Shown here: positions 1-6,542 of the stretch, piece by piece
Position numbering within the stretch: position 1 is the stretch's first letter
Layout of the letters: each line of letters starts with the position of its first letter
Source of the DNA: Finegoldia magna_J
Lineage (GTDB): Bacteria > Bacillota > Clostridia > Tissierellales > Peptoniphilaceae
DNA: 8,672 bases
Assembly: GCF_002243175.1 (NCBI RefSeq)
Contig: NZ_NDYF01000006.1
Coordinates: 1 to 8,672, forward strand
Reading direction: 5' to 3'
The notes under the pieces: generated by a model
The model's input: only the letters and a program-made list of their open reading frames with translations
What the model was told of the DNA's origin: nothing
The model's database searches: none
Program-made: the position numbers and the translations under genes

Positions 1-75
1 GAAGATTATATAGCGGACCAAATAAGTTTGAAAGAGTATATAGACCCATTTACTGGGAAAAAGAATAAAAAATAA
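1..75 (+). CDS. tnpA: IS200/IS605 transposase TnpA, C-terminal fragment (5' end outside window)
   Basis: An open frame runs from base 1 to a TAA at 73-75 and encodes 24 residues. They read EDYIADQ, then SLKEYIDPFTG, then a lysine/asparagine tail. The pattern 'DQ-SLKE-x-DPFTG' followed by lysines is what I recognise as the extreme C-terminus of short Y1 (HUH) transposases of this family. These nick single-stranded DNA at the hairpin-marked ends. The active-site HUH and tyrosine would lie upstream and cannot be checked, so whether the gene is intact is unknown. The fragment is open because the window begins inside it; nothing here suggests a real truncation. The same 24 codons recur exactly at the other end of the window. 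Confidence 0.7.
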   Translation, partial: EDYIADQISLKEYIDPFTGKKNKK

Positions 76-87
76 AAAGAAGAAAGA

Positions 88-206
88 GGCGCTTTAGCGT
101 CAATTGAGAATGTAGTGCAGCTGTCGGGCATTCAATATGCACAAGGTGCATTGCAGGCAACAGCCCCTTATAGGGGCAGAGCAAACCACCAGCTAAGCTG
201 GTGGTT
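88..206 (+). other. Hairpin array in the IS right end (left copy)
   Basis: Four hairpins follow tnpA. Stem 88-101 has a GGCGC arm, a TTTA loop and one G-T pair. Stem 137-151 is ATGCAC / AAG / GTGCAT. Stem 163-177 is GCCCC / TTATA / GGGGC. Stem 184-206 is a perfect 10-base-pair stem, AACCACCAGC / TAA / GCTGGTGGTT. The last, next to the element end, is the likely TnpA recognition hairpin. The other three exceed what one transposase-binding site needs and could fold as RNA when tnpA is transcribed. They are much more GC-rich than the surrounding sequence. All are read directly from the sequence; any function beyond the terminal hairpin is inference. Confidence 0.65.
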
Positions 207-233
207 ATGATTGTTAAGTTGTCTGAAATTTTC

Positions 234-247
234 TCAATTGAAATTGA
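234..247. promoter_or_regulatory. Possible operator over the -35 of the epimerase promoter
   Basis: A perfect inverted repeat, TCAATT-GA-AATTGA, spans the -35 hexamer at 238-243. A repressor bound here would block the promoter. In such AT-rich DNA a short palindrome can arise by chance, and no second copy was seen at the other promoters, so this is a weak candidate. Confidence 0.2.
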
Positions 248-267
248 CAAATTATATGTGATATAAT
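238..267 (+). promoter_or_regulatory. Sigma-A type promoter for the epimerase-glycosyltransferase operon
   Basis: The -35 TTGAAA (238-243) and a perfect -10 TATAAT (262-267) are separated by 18 bases. A TG at 259-260, one base before the -10, makes it an extended -10. Transcription would start near 274, giving a leader of about 70 bases. A TTGACA at 244-249 is closer to consensus but lies only 12 bases from the -10, so it is not used as the -35 here. The promoter is 26 bases inside the IS edge, so the operon does not depend on the IS for expression. Confidence 0.7.
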
Positions 268-346
268 TAATTGTTAGAAACGGATTAAATGTTTAAATTT
301 AAAGATTTTAGACTAATAAATATAATATTTAAAATAGGAGAAAAAA

Positions 347-1441
347 TTGAAAATTGTTACAGTAGTTGGTGCTAGGCCACAATTTATAAAAGCGGCTATG
401 GTATCCAAAAAATTAAGAAAAAATTTTGATGAAGTAATGATACATACTGGTCAACATTTTGACTATAATATGTCCGAAGTCTTCTTTGAAGAAATGAATA
501 TTCCTTATCCAGATTATAACCTTGGAATTTCTGGGGGAACCCACGGCGAAATGACTGGTAAAATGTTAATCGAAATCGAAAAAATATTGATTAAAGAACA
601 ACCAGATATGGTTTTATTATACGGAGATACGAATTCAACATTGGCAGGAGCATTGGCAGCAGTGAAGCTTCATATTCCGATTTGTCACGTTGAAGCAGGT
701 AATAGATTGGGTACACTTGATAATCCGGAAGAAGTGAACAGAATTATGACTGATCATTCTTCTAAAGTTTTATGCTGCTGTACTGAATCGGCGCTTAGTT
801 TTTTGAAAAAAGAAGGATTGTCAGACAGAGCGACTTTAGTTGGAGATCCAATGTACGATGCTTTCTTGGAATATTCTAATCAAGTTGGCGATAAAATTCC
901 TGAAAAAATGATAGATTTGGATGGAGAAGAAGTAGATCTTCCAGAAAGTTTTTACTATTTAACTTGCCACAGAGCAGAAAATACTGCATCTATAAAGCCT
1001 TTGTCAGAAATACTTGCTGCAATGGAAGAATTGGACGAAAAATGTATATATCCAGTGCATCCTAGAAATCAAAAAATGGTGCAAGAGCTTTCTGATAAAC
1101 ACAACTATACAAATATAATTTTCTGCAAACCTGTGGGTTACATGATGAGTGTGTACCTAGTTAATCACGCGAAGAAAATTGTGACTGATTCGGGCGGATT
1201 GCAAAGAGAAGCTTACTTTGCTAGAAAACAATGTGTGACCATTTTTGATCATATTGTGTGGCCAGAAACTATGACTGAAAAGAGAAATCAATTATCAAAA
1301 CCTAACAAGGATGAGATTTTGAAATTATTAAATGAAAAAGTTGATTTTGAAAACTATGATTATCCTTTCGGTGATGGTCATTCTAGCAAAAAAATTATTG
1401 AATGTATCAAAAGTTATTTTAATAAATCAGAGGGAAATTAA
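347..1441 (+). CDS. wecB: Non-hydrolysing UDP-N-acetylglucosamine 2-epimerase
   Basis: This cytoplasmic enzyme would interconvert UDP-GlcNAc and UDP-ManNAc, the first step towards ManNAc-containing surface polysaccharide. The 364 residues match the family length. Hallmarks in order are GARPQFIK (8-15), HTGQH (33-37), GDTNS (93-97), HVEAG (114-118), PEEVNR (127-132), the CHRAEN segment (207-212), HPRN (238-241) and DSGGLQREA (281-289). The residues matching E. coli WecB Asp95, Glu117, Glu131 and His213 are present as D94, E116, E129 and H208. One departure is that the usual Arg-x-x-Thr-Glu stretch after the DSGG motif reads FDHIVWPET (300-308). The start is TTG at 347, chosen because AGGAG (336-340) is six bases upstream and the protein then begins MKIVTVVGARP, exactly where the family begins. 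The stop overlaps the next ATG by one base (TAATG), implying coupled translation. Confidence 0.9.
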   Translation: MKIVTVVGARPQFIKAAMVSKKLRKNFDEVMIHTGQHFDYNMSEVFFEEMNIPYPDYNLGISGGTHGEMTGKMLIEIEKILIKEQPDMVLLYGDTNSTLAGALAAVKLHIPICHVEAGNRLGTLDNPEEVNRIMTDHSSKVLCCCTESALSFLKKEGLSDRATLVGDPMYDAFLEYSNQVGDKIPEKMIDLDGEEVDLPESFYYLTCHRAENTASIKPLSEILAAMEELDEKCIYPVHPRNQKMVQELSDKHNYTNIIFCKPVGYMMSVYLVNHAKKIVTDSGGLQREAYFARKQCVTIFDHIVWPETMTEKRNQLSKPNKDEILKLLNEKVDFENYDYPFGDGHSSKKIIECIKSYFNKSEGN

Positions 1442-2658
1442 TGAATATCTTATATATTAACCATTATGCAGGTTCTCCTGAAATGGGGATGGAGTTTAGA
1501 ACCTATTATTTGGCTTCAGAATGGGTGAAAATGGGTCACAATGTGACGATAATCGCGGGAGATTATTCCCATTTGAGAAGAAAAAATCCTGAAGTTACAG
1601 AAGATTTTCAAACAGAAATAATCGACGGGATAAAATACATGTGGATTAAGACTGGAGAATACGATGGAAATGGCGTAAAAAGAGCTATGAGTATGTTCAG
1701 ATTTGTATCTACACTCAAAAAAAATGCTAAGGAAATTGTCGAAAATGAAAATCCTGATGTGGTAATAACTTCTTCAACTTATCCATTGGATACATTTGCT
1801 GGTCAAAAGATGAAAAAAATCAAGAAGGATATAAAATTAGTACACGAAATTCACGATATGTGGCCTATTACATTGATAGAAGTGGGAAATATGTCCAAAT
1901 ATCATCCTTTTGTAGTGATGATGCAAATCGGAGAAAATTCTTTCTGCAAAAACTCGGATTACGTGTGTTCATTACTTCCAGCAGCAAAAGATTATTTGAT
2001 TAAGCATGGAATGAAAGCTGAGAAATTCTTCCACGTTCCAAATGGCATCGTGGAATCTGAATGGGAAAATTACGACAAAATCCCAGAAGATTATGTGAAA
2101 ATTTTCAATAAAATCCACAGCGAAGGGAAAAAAGTTATATGCTTTTTCGGAAGTCATACCAAATCATATTGTTTGGATAATTTGGCAAAAGCTGCTATTG
2201 ATAATGATGATGTGGCAGCTGTGTTCATAGGTGGTGGAATATACAAGAAAGAGTTGATGGAGAAGTATTCCAAATACGAAGATAGTATTTATTTCTTGGA
2301 TTCTATATCTAAGACATCAATTCCAGATTTGTTCAACTACATTGATGCGACTTATGTTGCTGCGATGGATAATGATATGTTCAGATACGGAGTATGTATG
2401 AACAAATTATTTGACTCAATGATGGGCGCAAAACCAATTATTTATGCGATTAATGCTCCTAATAATTATATTGTGGATTATAATTGTGGGATAAATGTTG
2501 AGTCTGAAAACTTGGAAGAATTGAAAAAAGGAATAGAAAAGTTTGTGAATTTAGATGAAGAAACATTAAATCAAATGGGCAAAAATGGTAGAAAAGCCAT
2601 TGAAGAAAACTTCACTTATCACAAATTAGCAGAAAAGTTTTTAAAAGGATTGGAATAA
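1441..2658 (+). CDS. Glycosyltransferase, GT4-type (GT-B fold)
   Basis: The 405-residue protein probably moves a sugar from a nucleotide donor onto a growing surface glycan at the inner face of the membrane. The N-terminal acceptor half starts MNILYINHYAGSPEMGMEFR, with an early Gly-rich turn typical of GT4 enzymes of the WbuB-like group, and carries HEIHDMWP (135-142). The donor half begins near VPNGI (199-203), has a Gly-rich turn at FIGGG (262-266), and carries the nucleotide-sugar helix NKLFDSMMGAKPI (321-333). In that helix the classical E-x7-E is not kept. No signal peptide or membrane helix is seen. A ribosome site (GAGGG, about 1430-1434) lies inside the end of the epimerase gene and the ATG overlaps that gene's stop. 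The pairing suggests it uses the product of the epimerase, but donor and acceptor cannot be read from the sequence. Confidence 0.82.
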   Translation: MNILYINHYAGSPEMGMEFRTYYLASEWVKMGHNVTIIAGDYSHLRRKNPEVTEDFQTEIIDGIKYMWIKTGEYDGNGVKRAMSMFRFVSTLKKNAKEIVENENPDVVITSSTYPLDTFAGQKMKKIKKDIKLVHEIHDMWPITLIEVGNMSKYHPFVVMMQIGENSFCKNSDYVCSLLPAAKDYLIKHGMKAEKFFHVPNGIVESEWENYDKIPEDYVKIFNKIHSEGKKVICFFGSHTKSYCLDNLAKAAIDNDDVAAVFIGGGIYKKELMEKYSKYEDSIYFLDSISKTSIPDLFNYIDATYVAAMDNDMFRYGVCMNKLFDSMMGAKPIIYAINAPNNYIVDYNCGINVESENLEELKKGIEKFVNLDEETLNQMGKNGRKAIEENFTYHKLAEKFLKGLE

Positions 2659-2665
2659 CATGCGC

Positions 2666-2698
2666 TAGTCGGTTGTCTAAAGATAGCCGACTATTTTT
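2666..2698 (+). terminator. Rho-independent terminator after the glycosyltransferase
   Basis: A 12-base-pair stem, TAGTCGGTTGTC with GATAGCCGACTA (two G-T pairs), closes a TAAA loop and is followed by five T residues (2694-2698). It starts seven bases after the stop codon. It separates the polysaccharide pair from the hydroxylase operon, whose -10 begins five bases after the T-run. Confidence 0.88.
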
Positions 2699-2699
2699 G

Positions 2700-2708
2700 T
2701 GATATAAT
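2700..2708 (+). promoter_or_regulatory. Extended -10 promoter for the molybdenum hydroxylase operon
   Basis: TGA plus TATAAT (2703-2708) form an extended -10. No good -35 exists at 16-18 bases spacing, because that stretch is the 3' arm of the preceding terminator. Recognition would therefore lean on the TG element or an activator. The 11 bases TGTGATATAAT (2698-2708) are identical to those at 257-267 in the epimerase promoter. Transcription would start near 2715, leaving a short leader. Confidence 0.6.
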
Positions 2709-2736
2709 ATAGACTGATTAAAATCAAGGAGTGGTT

Positions 2737-3510
2737 ATGTTTACATTAAGAGATTTCAAAAGTCCAGAAACATTGGATGAAGCTTATGAGTTATTGATGA
2801 AATCAAAAATGAATAAAATTTTGGGTGGATGTCATTTTCTTAAAGCAGGCAGTCGTTCTTACAATGTTGGGATTGATTTGTCAAAATTAGATTTAAATTA
2901 CATAAAAGTTGAAGACGATGAAATAAAAATCGGAGCAACTACTACATACAGAGATTTGGAATACAATGATTTCTTTAAAGAATTTTGTGACGGAATTATT
3001 CCTAAATCTTTGAAAAGAATTGTGTCAACTCAACTAAGAAACACTGCGCAAGTTGGAGCAAGTGTGTTTTCACGATATGCATTTTCTGATTTTTTGCCGG
3101 TATTGTTACTATTAGATGCAAAAGTTAGACTTTACAATAATGGTGTGATGAGTGTTGAAGAATTTCTAAATTCAGAGATCAAAAAGGATATTTTAGTAGA
3201 AGTAATAATTCCAAACAAAAACATTCATTGCGTACAAATCGTTCAAAGACTTTGCTGTAAGGATTTTCCAATTGCCATTGTAAGTGTTTCTAAAATAGAT
3301 GGGAAATACAAGGTAGTATTTGGTGCGAGACCTCAAAAAGCGATGGTTATGAGAGGTGTTTCTGATGAGATTAATGCTAATGGATTCGATAGAGAAAAGA
3401 CATTGGAATTAATTGATGAGTATATAGGGTCAAATAACAAAGCGAAGAAAAAATACAGAAAACTTTTATTTGTTGGATTATTGGAAAAAGCGTTAGGTGA
3501 ATTGCAATGA
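2737..3510 (+). CDS. Molybdenum hydroxylase (xanthine dehydrogenase family), FAD-binding subunit
   Basis: This subunit passes electrons from the iron-sulfur subunit to FAD and then to NAD+ or another acceptor. It has 257 residues, on the short side for the family. The FAD-binding parts are LGGCHFLK (29-36, in place of the usual AGGTDL type), IGATTTYRDL (65-74) and RNTAQVGASV-x-SRYAFSD (101-118), the Clostridia-style form of the RN-x-A-x-x-GG motif. Here the second Gly is Ala108. A GTG at 2731 is in frame, but it overlaps the AAGGAG ribosome site (2726-2731). The ATG at 2737, five bases after that site, is the better start and gives MFTLRDFKSPETLDEA. The stop overlaps the start of the 2Fe-2S gene (ATGA). 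It is the first gene of a three-gene operon. Confidence 0.87.
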   Translation: MFTLRDFKSPETLDEAYELLMKSKMNKILGGCHFLKAGSRSYNVGIDLSKLDLNYIKVEDDEIKIGATTTYRDLEYNDFFKEFCDGIIPKSLKRIVSTQLRNTAQVGASVFSRYAFSDFLPVLLLLDAKVRLYNNGVMSVEEFLNSEIKKDILVEVIIPNKNIHCVQIVQRLCCKDFPIAIVSVSKIDGKYKVVFGARPQKAMVMRGVSDEINANGFDREKTLELIDEYIGSNNKAKKKYRKLLFVGLLEKALGELQ

Positions 3511-3968
3511 TTATAGAATTAAATGTTAACAATAAAAATCATATAGCTAGTGTTGATTGCGATACTACTTTGTACAATGTGCTTCGCGATTTAGGTTATA
3601 AGTCGGTAAAGTGTGGTTGTACTACATCAAATTGTGGTCTTTGCACTGTGTGGCTGGATGATGTTCCAGTACTTTCTTGTTCTGTTTTGGCGTTAAGATG
3701 TGAAGGCAAAAAGATTATAACTTTGGAAGGTATTTCTGATAGCCAAAGAAAATTCGGAGAACTTTTGACTGAAGAAGGTGGGGAACAATGCGGTTTTTGT
3801 TCACCAGGGTTCATTATGAATGTTTTGAGTTTGAAAAAAACTATAAAAAATCCTACAGATGAAGAAATCGAAGATTATTTGATGGGAAATTTATGCAGAT
3901 GTACAGGTTATGCTTCTCAAATGAGAGCTATAAAGAAATATTTGGAGATTGATGATGAAGATAAATAA
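3507..3968 (+). CDS. Molybdenum hydroxylase, 2Fe-2S subunit
   Basis: This 153-residue electron-transfer subunit carries two [2Fe-2S] clusters linking the molybdenum site to FAD. The N-terminal plant-ferredoxin-like cluster is bound by C38, C43, C46 and C58 in the spacing C-x4-C-x2-C-x11-C. The C-terminal helical domain holds C95 and C98 (QCGFCSPG) and C130 and C132 (NLCRCTGY). All eight ligands are present, so the subunit should be functional. An extra Cys36 sits two residues before the first ligand (VKCGCTTSNCGLC), and TTSN replaces the commoner GEGE-like spacer. I associate this form with anaerobic Firmicutes. Start ATG 3507 is six bases after AGGTGA (3495-3500). The gene overlaps the FAD gene by 4 bases and the large-subunit gene by 14, so translation is tightly coupled. 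Confidence 0.92.
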   Translation: MIIELNVNNKNHIASVDCDTTLYNVLRDLGYKSVKCGCTTSNCGLCTVWLDDVPVLSCSVLALRCEGKKIITLEGISDSQRKFGELLTEEGGEQCGFCSPGFIMNVLSLKKTIKNPTDEEIEDYLMGNLCRCTGYASQMRAIKKYLEIDDEDK

Positions 3969-6228
3969 AAATTTCAAAAAAATAGATTCAAATTCATTAG
4001 TTACTGGTAAACCTGTCTATACAGAGGATTTGAAAGATCCTAACGCACTTATTATAAAGTTGATGAGAAGTCCGTATGCAAGATGTGAAATATTAGAAAT
4101 AGACAAATCAAAAGCAGAAGCAATGGATGGAATTGTTGCAGTGTACACTTATGAAGATGTTTTCGACAATAAATTTACATTGGCAGGACAATCTTATCCA
4201 GAACCAAGCCCATACGATATGTCGATTTTGTCAAAAAATATTAGATATATGAGAGAGCCTGTAGCAATTGTAGTTGGAGTTAACGAAAAAGTTTGTAACC
4301 AAGCTATGAAGAGAATTAAAATTAAATACGATGTGAAAACTCCATTACTTGATTACACAAAAGCTATCGACAATGAAATTGTCGTTCACGAAGAAGACGT
4401 GTTCTTCAATGGGCCAACGAAAGTTTTTGGTTACGATACGAAAAGGAATATAGTTGGCGAAAAGAAGGAATCTTGGGGCGAAGATGTCGACAAGGTAATG
4501 AGTGAATGTGATGTCGTATTAGAAGATACTTTTACAACTAAAGCACAAGCACATTGCATGATGGAAACTTACAGATCGTATTGTTACATGGATCAATTTA
4601 ATAGATTGTGTTGCATTACATCTACACAAGTTCCATTCCACATCAAAAGACAATTATCTGTTGCGTTGGGAATTAGCGATTCAAGAATCAGAATTATAAA
4701 ACCAAGAGTAGGTGGAGGATTCGGTGGTAAACAAACAAGTGTAACAGAAATTTATCCTGGATTTGTAACTTTAAAAACAGGAAAGCCATCAATTCTTGTA
4801 TTTGACAGAGAAGAAACTTTTGAAGCTTCAAACTCACGCCACCAAATGAAAGTCAAAGTTAAAATAGGTGCAAAAAAAGATGGGACAATTGAAGCTTGTG
4901 ACATTTATGCGTTATCTGATCAAGGCGCTTACGGTTATCACGCGTTTACAACTTTGAATTTAGTTGGTAACAAAACACTTCCATTGTACAGCAGAATGAG
5001 AGCCGCTAGATTTTTCGGACAAGTTGTATACACTAACAAACTTCCTGGAGGAGCTTTTCGTGGTTACGGTGCAGTTCAAGGAACATTTGCATTAGAATCC
5101 ATGGTAAATAAATTAGCCAAAGAATTAAACATGGATCCAGTTGAGCTAAGACTTAAAAACACTGTTCGTGAAGGAGAAAAAACTCTAGCTTACGGAATAG
5201 ATGTCAAAAGTTGCAAATTAAATGAATGCATCGAAAAAGGAAGAGAAATGATTGAATGGGATAAGTATTATCCTTTCAAAGAAGAAAAAGATAAAATAAT
5301 TTCTGTTGGAATGGCAATTGCTCAACAAGGAAGTGGAATTCAAAACGTCGATACTTCAACAGTTGAAGTGAGGTTAAACGAACAAGGTGATTATACATTG
5401 TTGATGAGTCCTACAGATGTTGGACAAGGAACGGATTCAATCATGGTGAATTTGGCAAATGAAGTGTTGCAATGTGGAATGGACAATATTATTCCAATAA
5501 TCGCAGACACTGATATAACTCCATTTGATCCGGGAAGTTATGCATCAAGTGGTGTGTATATAACAGGAAGTGCAGTTGTACGTGCGTGTGAAAATTTGTT
5601 AAATAAAATCAAAAAACGTGTTGCCATGAGATTTGAAACTTCTGTGGAATGGTTAGAAATTAGAAATCAAGAAGTTTATTTGCAAGATAAAAAATTAATT
5701 GCAATCAAAGATTTGGCTAGAGATTTATCAACTGGACCAAACGGTATGCAATTAATTGGCGTAGGAAACTTCGATTCAAAAACATCACCACCACCATATA
5801 TGGCAGGATTTGCAAAAATAAGTATCGACAAATTAACAGGAGAAATCAAAGTAGAAGATTATGCAGCGGTTGTCGATTGCGGAACTGTTATGAATACAAA
5901 ATTGGCTACGGTTCAAGTTGAAGGAGGAATTGCACAATCGATAGGATATGCTTTGTATGAAGATTCATTGTGGGATGATGAAGGAAGATTAAAAGAACAT
6001 TCATTTATTTCGTATAATTTACCTTCAAGAAAAGATATCGGAAATATTCACGTTGATTTTTGTGAAAGTTATGAGCCTACAGGTCCATTCGGAGCAAAAT
6101 CAATTGGAGAAATAGTTTCGAACACACCTGCACCAGCTATCAATGGAGCGATATTAAACGCACTTGGTTGCACTTTTGATACTCTTCCAATAAAAGCTGA
6201 AGATGTTTTATTAAAAATGTATGAATAG
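3955..6228 (+). CDS. Molybdenum hydroxylase, molybdopterin-binding catalytic subunit
   Basis: This large subunit (757 residues from ATG 3955) hydroxylates a heterocycle or aldehyde at a Mo-pterin centre, with water as oxygen donor. The N-terminal aldehyde-oxidase/xanthine-dehydrogenase a/b hammerhead domain (VTGKPVYTEDL near 16-26) is followed by the Mo-binding domains. Motifs, numbered from this start, are Q198 in QAHCMMET, GGGFGGK (253-259), PGGAFRGYG (364-372), VGQGTDS (489-495) and GAKSIGE (713-719) with the catalytic Glu719. The position of bovine Glu802 is Gln260, and no Arg aligns clearly with bovine Arg880. Xanthine as substrate is therefore not proven. The frame is open back to a TTG at 3949, with ATGs at 3952 and 3955. 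GGAG (3944-3947) is seven bases from 3955, which fits best. No Mo-cofactor genes are in the window. A terminator follows the stop. Confidence 0.88.
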   Translation: MKINKNFKKIDSNSLVTGKPVYTEDLKDPNALIIKLMRSPYARCEILEIDKSKAEAMDGIVAVYTYEDVFDNKFTLAGQSYPEPSPYDMSILSKNIRYMREPVAIVVGVNEKVCNQAMKRIKIKYDVKTPLLDYTKAIDNEIVVHEEDVFFNGPTKVFGYDTKRNIVGEKKESWGEDVDKVMSECDVVLEDTFTTKAQAHCMMETYRSYCYMDQFNRLCCITSTQVPFHIKRQLSVALGISDSRIRIIKPRVGGGFGGKQTSVTEIYPGFVTLKTGKPSILVFDREETFEASNSRHQMKVKVKIGAKKDGTIEACDIYALSDQGAYGYHAFTTLNLVGNKTLPLYSRMRAARFFGQVVYTNKLPGGAFRGYGAVQGTFALESMVNKLAKELNMDPVELRLKNTVREGEKTLAYGIDVKSCKLNECIEKGREMIEWDKYYPFKEEKDKIISVGMAIAQQGSGIQNVDTSTVEVRLNEQGDYTLLMSPTDVGQGTDSIMVNLANEVLQCGMDNIIPIIADTDITPFDPGSYASSGVYITGSAVVRACENLLNKIKKRVAMRFETSVEWLEIRNQEVYLQDKKLIAIKDLARDLSTGPNGMQLIGVGNFDSKTSPPPYMAGFAKISIDKLTGEIKVEDYAAVVDCGTVMNTKLATVQVEGGIAQSIGYALYEDSLWDDEGRLKEHSFISYNLPSRKDIGNIHVDFCESYEPTGPFGAKSIGEIVSNTPAPAINGAILNALGCTFDTLPIKAEDVLLKMYE

Positions 6229-6233
6229 ATTTT

Positions 6234-6263
6234 AAGTCAGAGGTTAAAATCCTCTGATTTTTT
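6234..6263 (+). terminator. Rho-independent terminator of the hydroxylase operon
   Basis: TCAGAGG (6237-6243) pairs with CCTCTGA (6251-6257) across a 7-base loop. The stem can extend with one G-T and two A-T pairs, and six T residues follow (6258-6263). It starts within six bases of the TAG stop. Confidence 0.85.
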
Positions 6264-6482
6264 ATTGAAAATATTTAAAAAATTAAATAATTCATATATA
6301 TAACAGTGGTAGATAAAATAAGCATTATTTTCACAAAATATCAAACGATTTTCATTAGTAGTATTAGGGATATGTATTTTCTCATATAAAAATTTTTTCG
6401 CAAAAAAATCGTAAGAAAAATCAAAATTACTGAATAATGTGCAGAATTAAGTAAATAAAATTTGCAAAATTTAAAATTAAAT
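6264..6482. other. AT-rich intergenic region, no gene seen
   Basis: The gap between the hydroxylase and the symporter is 314 bases (6229-6542), counting the terminator and promoter annotated separately. The rest is very AT-rich with A and T runs. A weak T6/A6 hairpin lies around 6393-6407, and inverted ACGATTTT / AAAATCGT arms lie at 6345-6352 and 6405-6412. A minus-strand open frame here (6341-6685) runs into the symporter gene, has no ribosome site I can see and looks like random AT-rich translation. I see no RNA gene or riboswitch motif. Confidence 0.6.
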
Positions 6483-6510
6483 TTGAAAATTGTACTCAAT
6501 ATACTATAAT
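6483..6510 (+). promoter_or_regulatory. Sigma-A type promoter for the symporter
   Basis: The -35 TTGAAA (6483-6488) and -10 TATAAT (6505-6510) have a 16-base spacer. A/T-rich tracts upstream could act as an UP element. The start point would be near 6517, with a leader of about 26 bases carrying the AGGGGTG ribosome site (6531-6537). Confidence 0.7.
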
Positions 6511-6542
6511 ATATAACTATAAAATAAAAAAGGGGTGTATAC

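Larger units (their letters stand above)
1..212 (+). mobile_element. IS200/IS605-type element, 3' end only (left copy)
   Basis: This is the right-hand (RE) end of an insertion sequence whose body lies outside the window. It holds the C-terminal codons of a Y1-type tnpA (1-75), then about 137 noncoding bases with four hairpins. The last hairpin (184-206) sits six bases from the end of similarity. Such a subterminal hairpin without terminal inverted repeats is typical of single-strand-transposing IS200/IS605 elements. The boundary comes from comparison with the reversed copy at 8461-8672: identity stops at 212/8461, although the last base or two could match by chance. The only difference is G at 128 versus A in the other copy (read on its own strand). 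Family assignment rests on the recognised tnpA tail and the hairpin layout; the catalytic HUH and Tyr motifs are not in view. Confidence 0.8.

Noticed and set aside
50..250. Minus-strand open frame over the left IS tail (66 residues), also open in the mirrored copy
   Set aside because: It is antisense to the tnpA end and the hairpin array, and its sequence is explained by the IS. Conservation between copies follows from the repeat, not coding selection.
244..267. TTGACA at 244 as the -35 of the first promoter
   Set aside because: The spacing to TATAAT is only 12 bases; TTGAAA at 238 gives 18.
1972..2157. Minus-strand open frame of 61 residues inside the glycosyltransferase
   Set aside because: It is a shadow of a well-supported gene and has no ribosome site or domain.
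2731..2736. GTG at 2731 as start of the FAD subunit
   Set aside because: This GTG overlaps the AAGGAG ribosome site; the ATG at 2737 has correct spacing.
3596..3814. Minus-strand open frame of 72 residues
   Set aside because: It is opposite the cysteine-rich 2Fe-2S gene, whose motifs are unambiguous.
6345..6412. Inverted ACGATTTT / AAAATCGT arms as a riboswitch or operator
   Set aside because: The arms are only 8 bases, A/T-dominated and 52 bases apart, and lie upstream of the mapped promoter; chance is a sufficient explanation.
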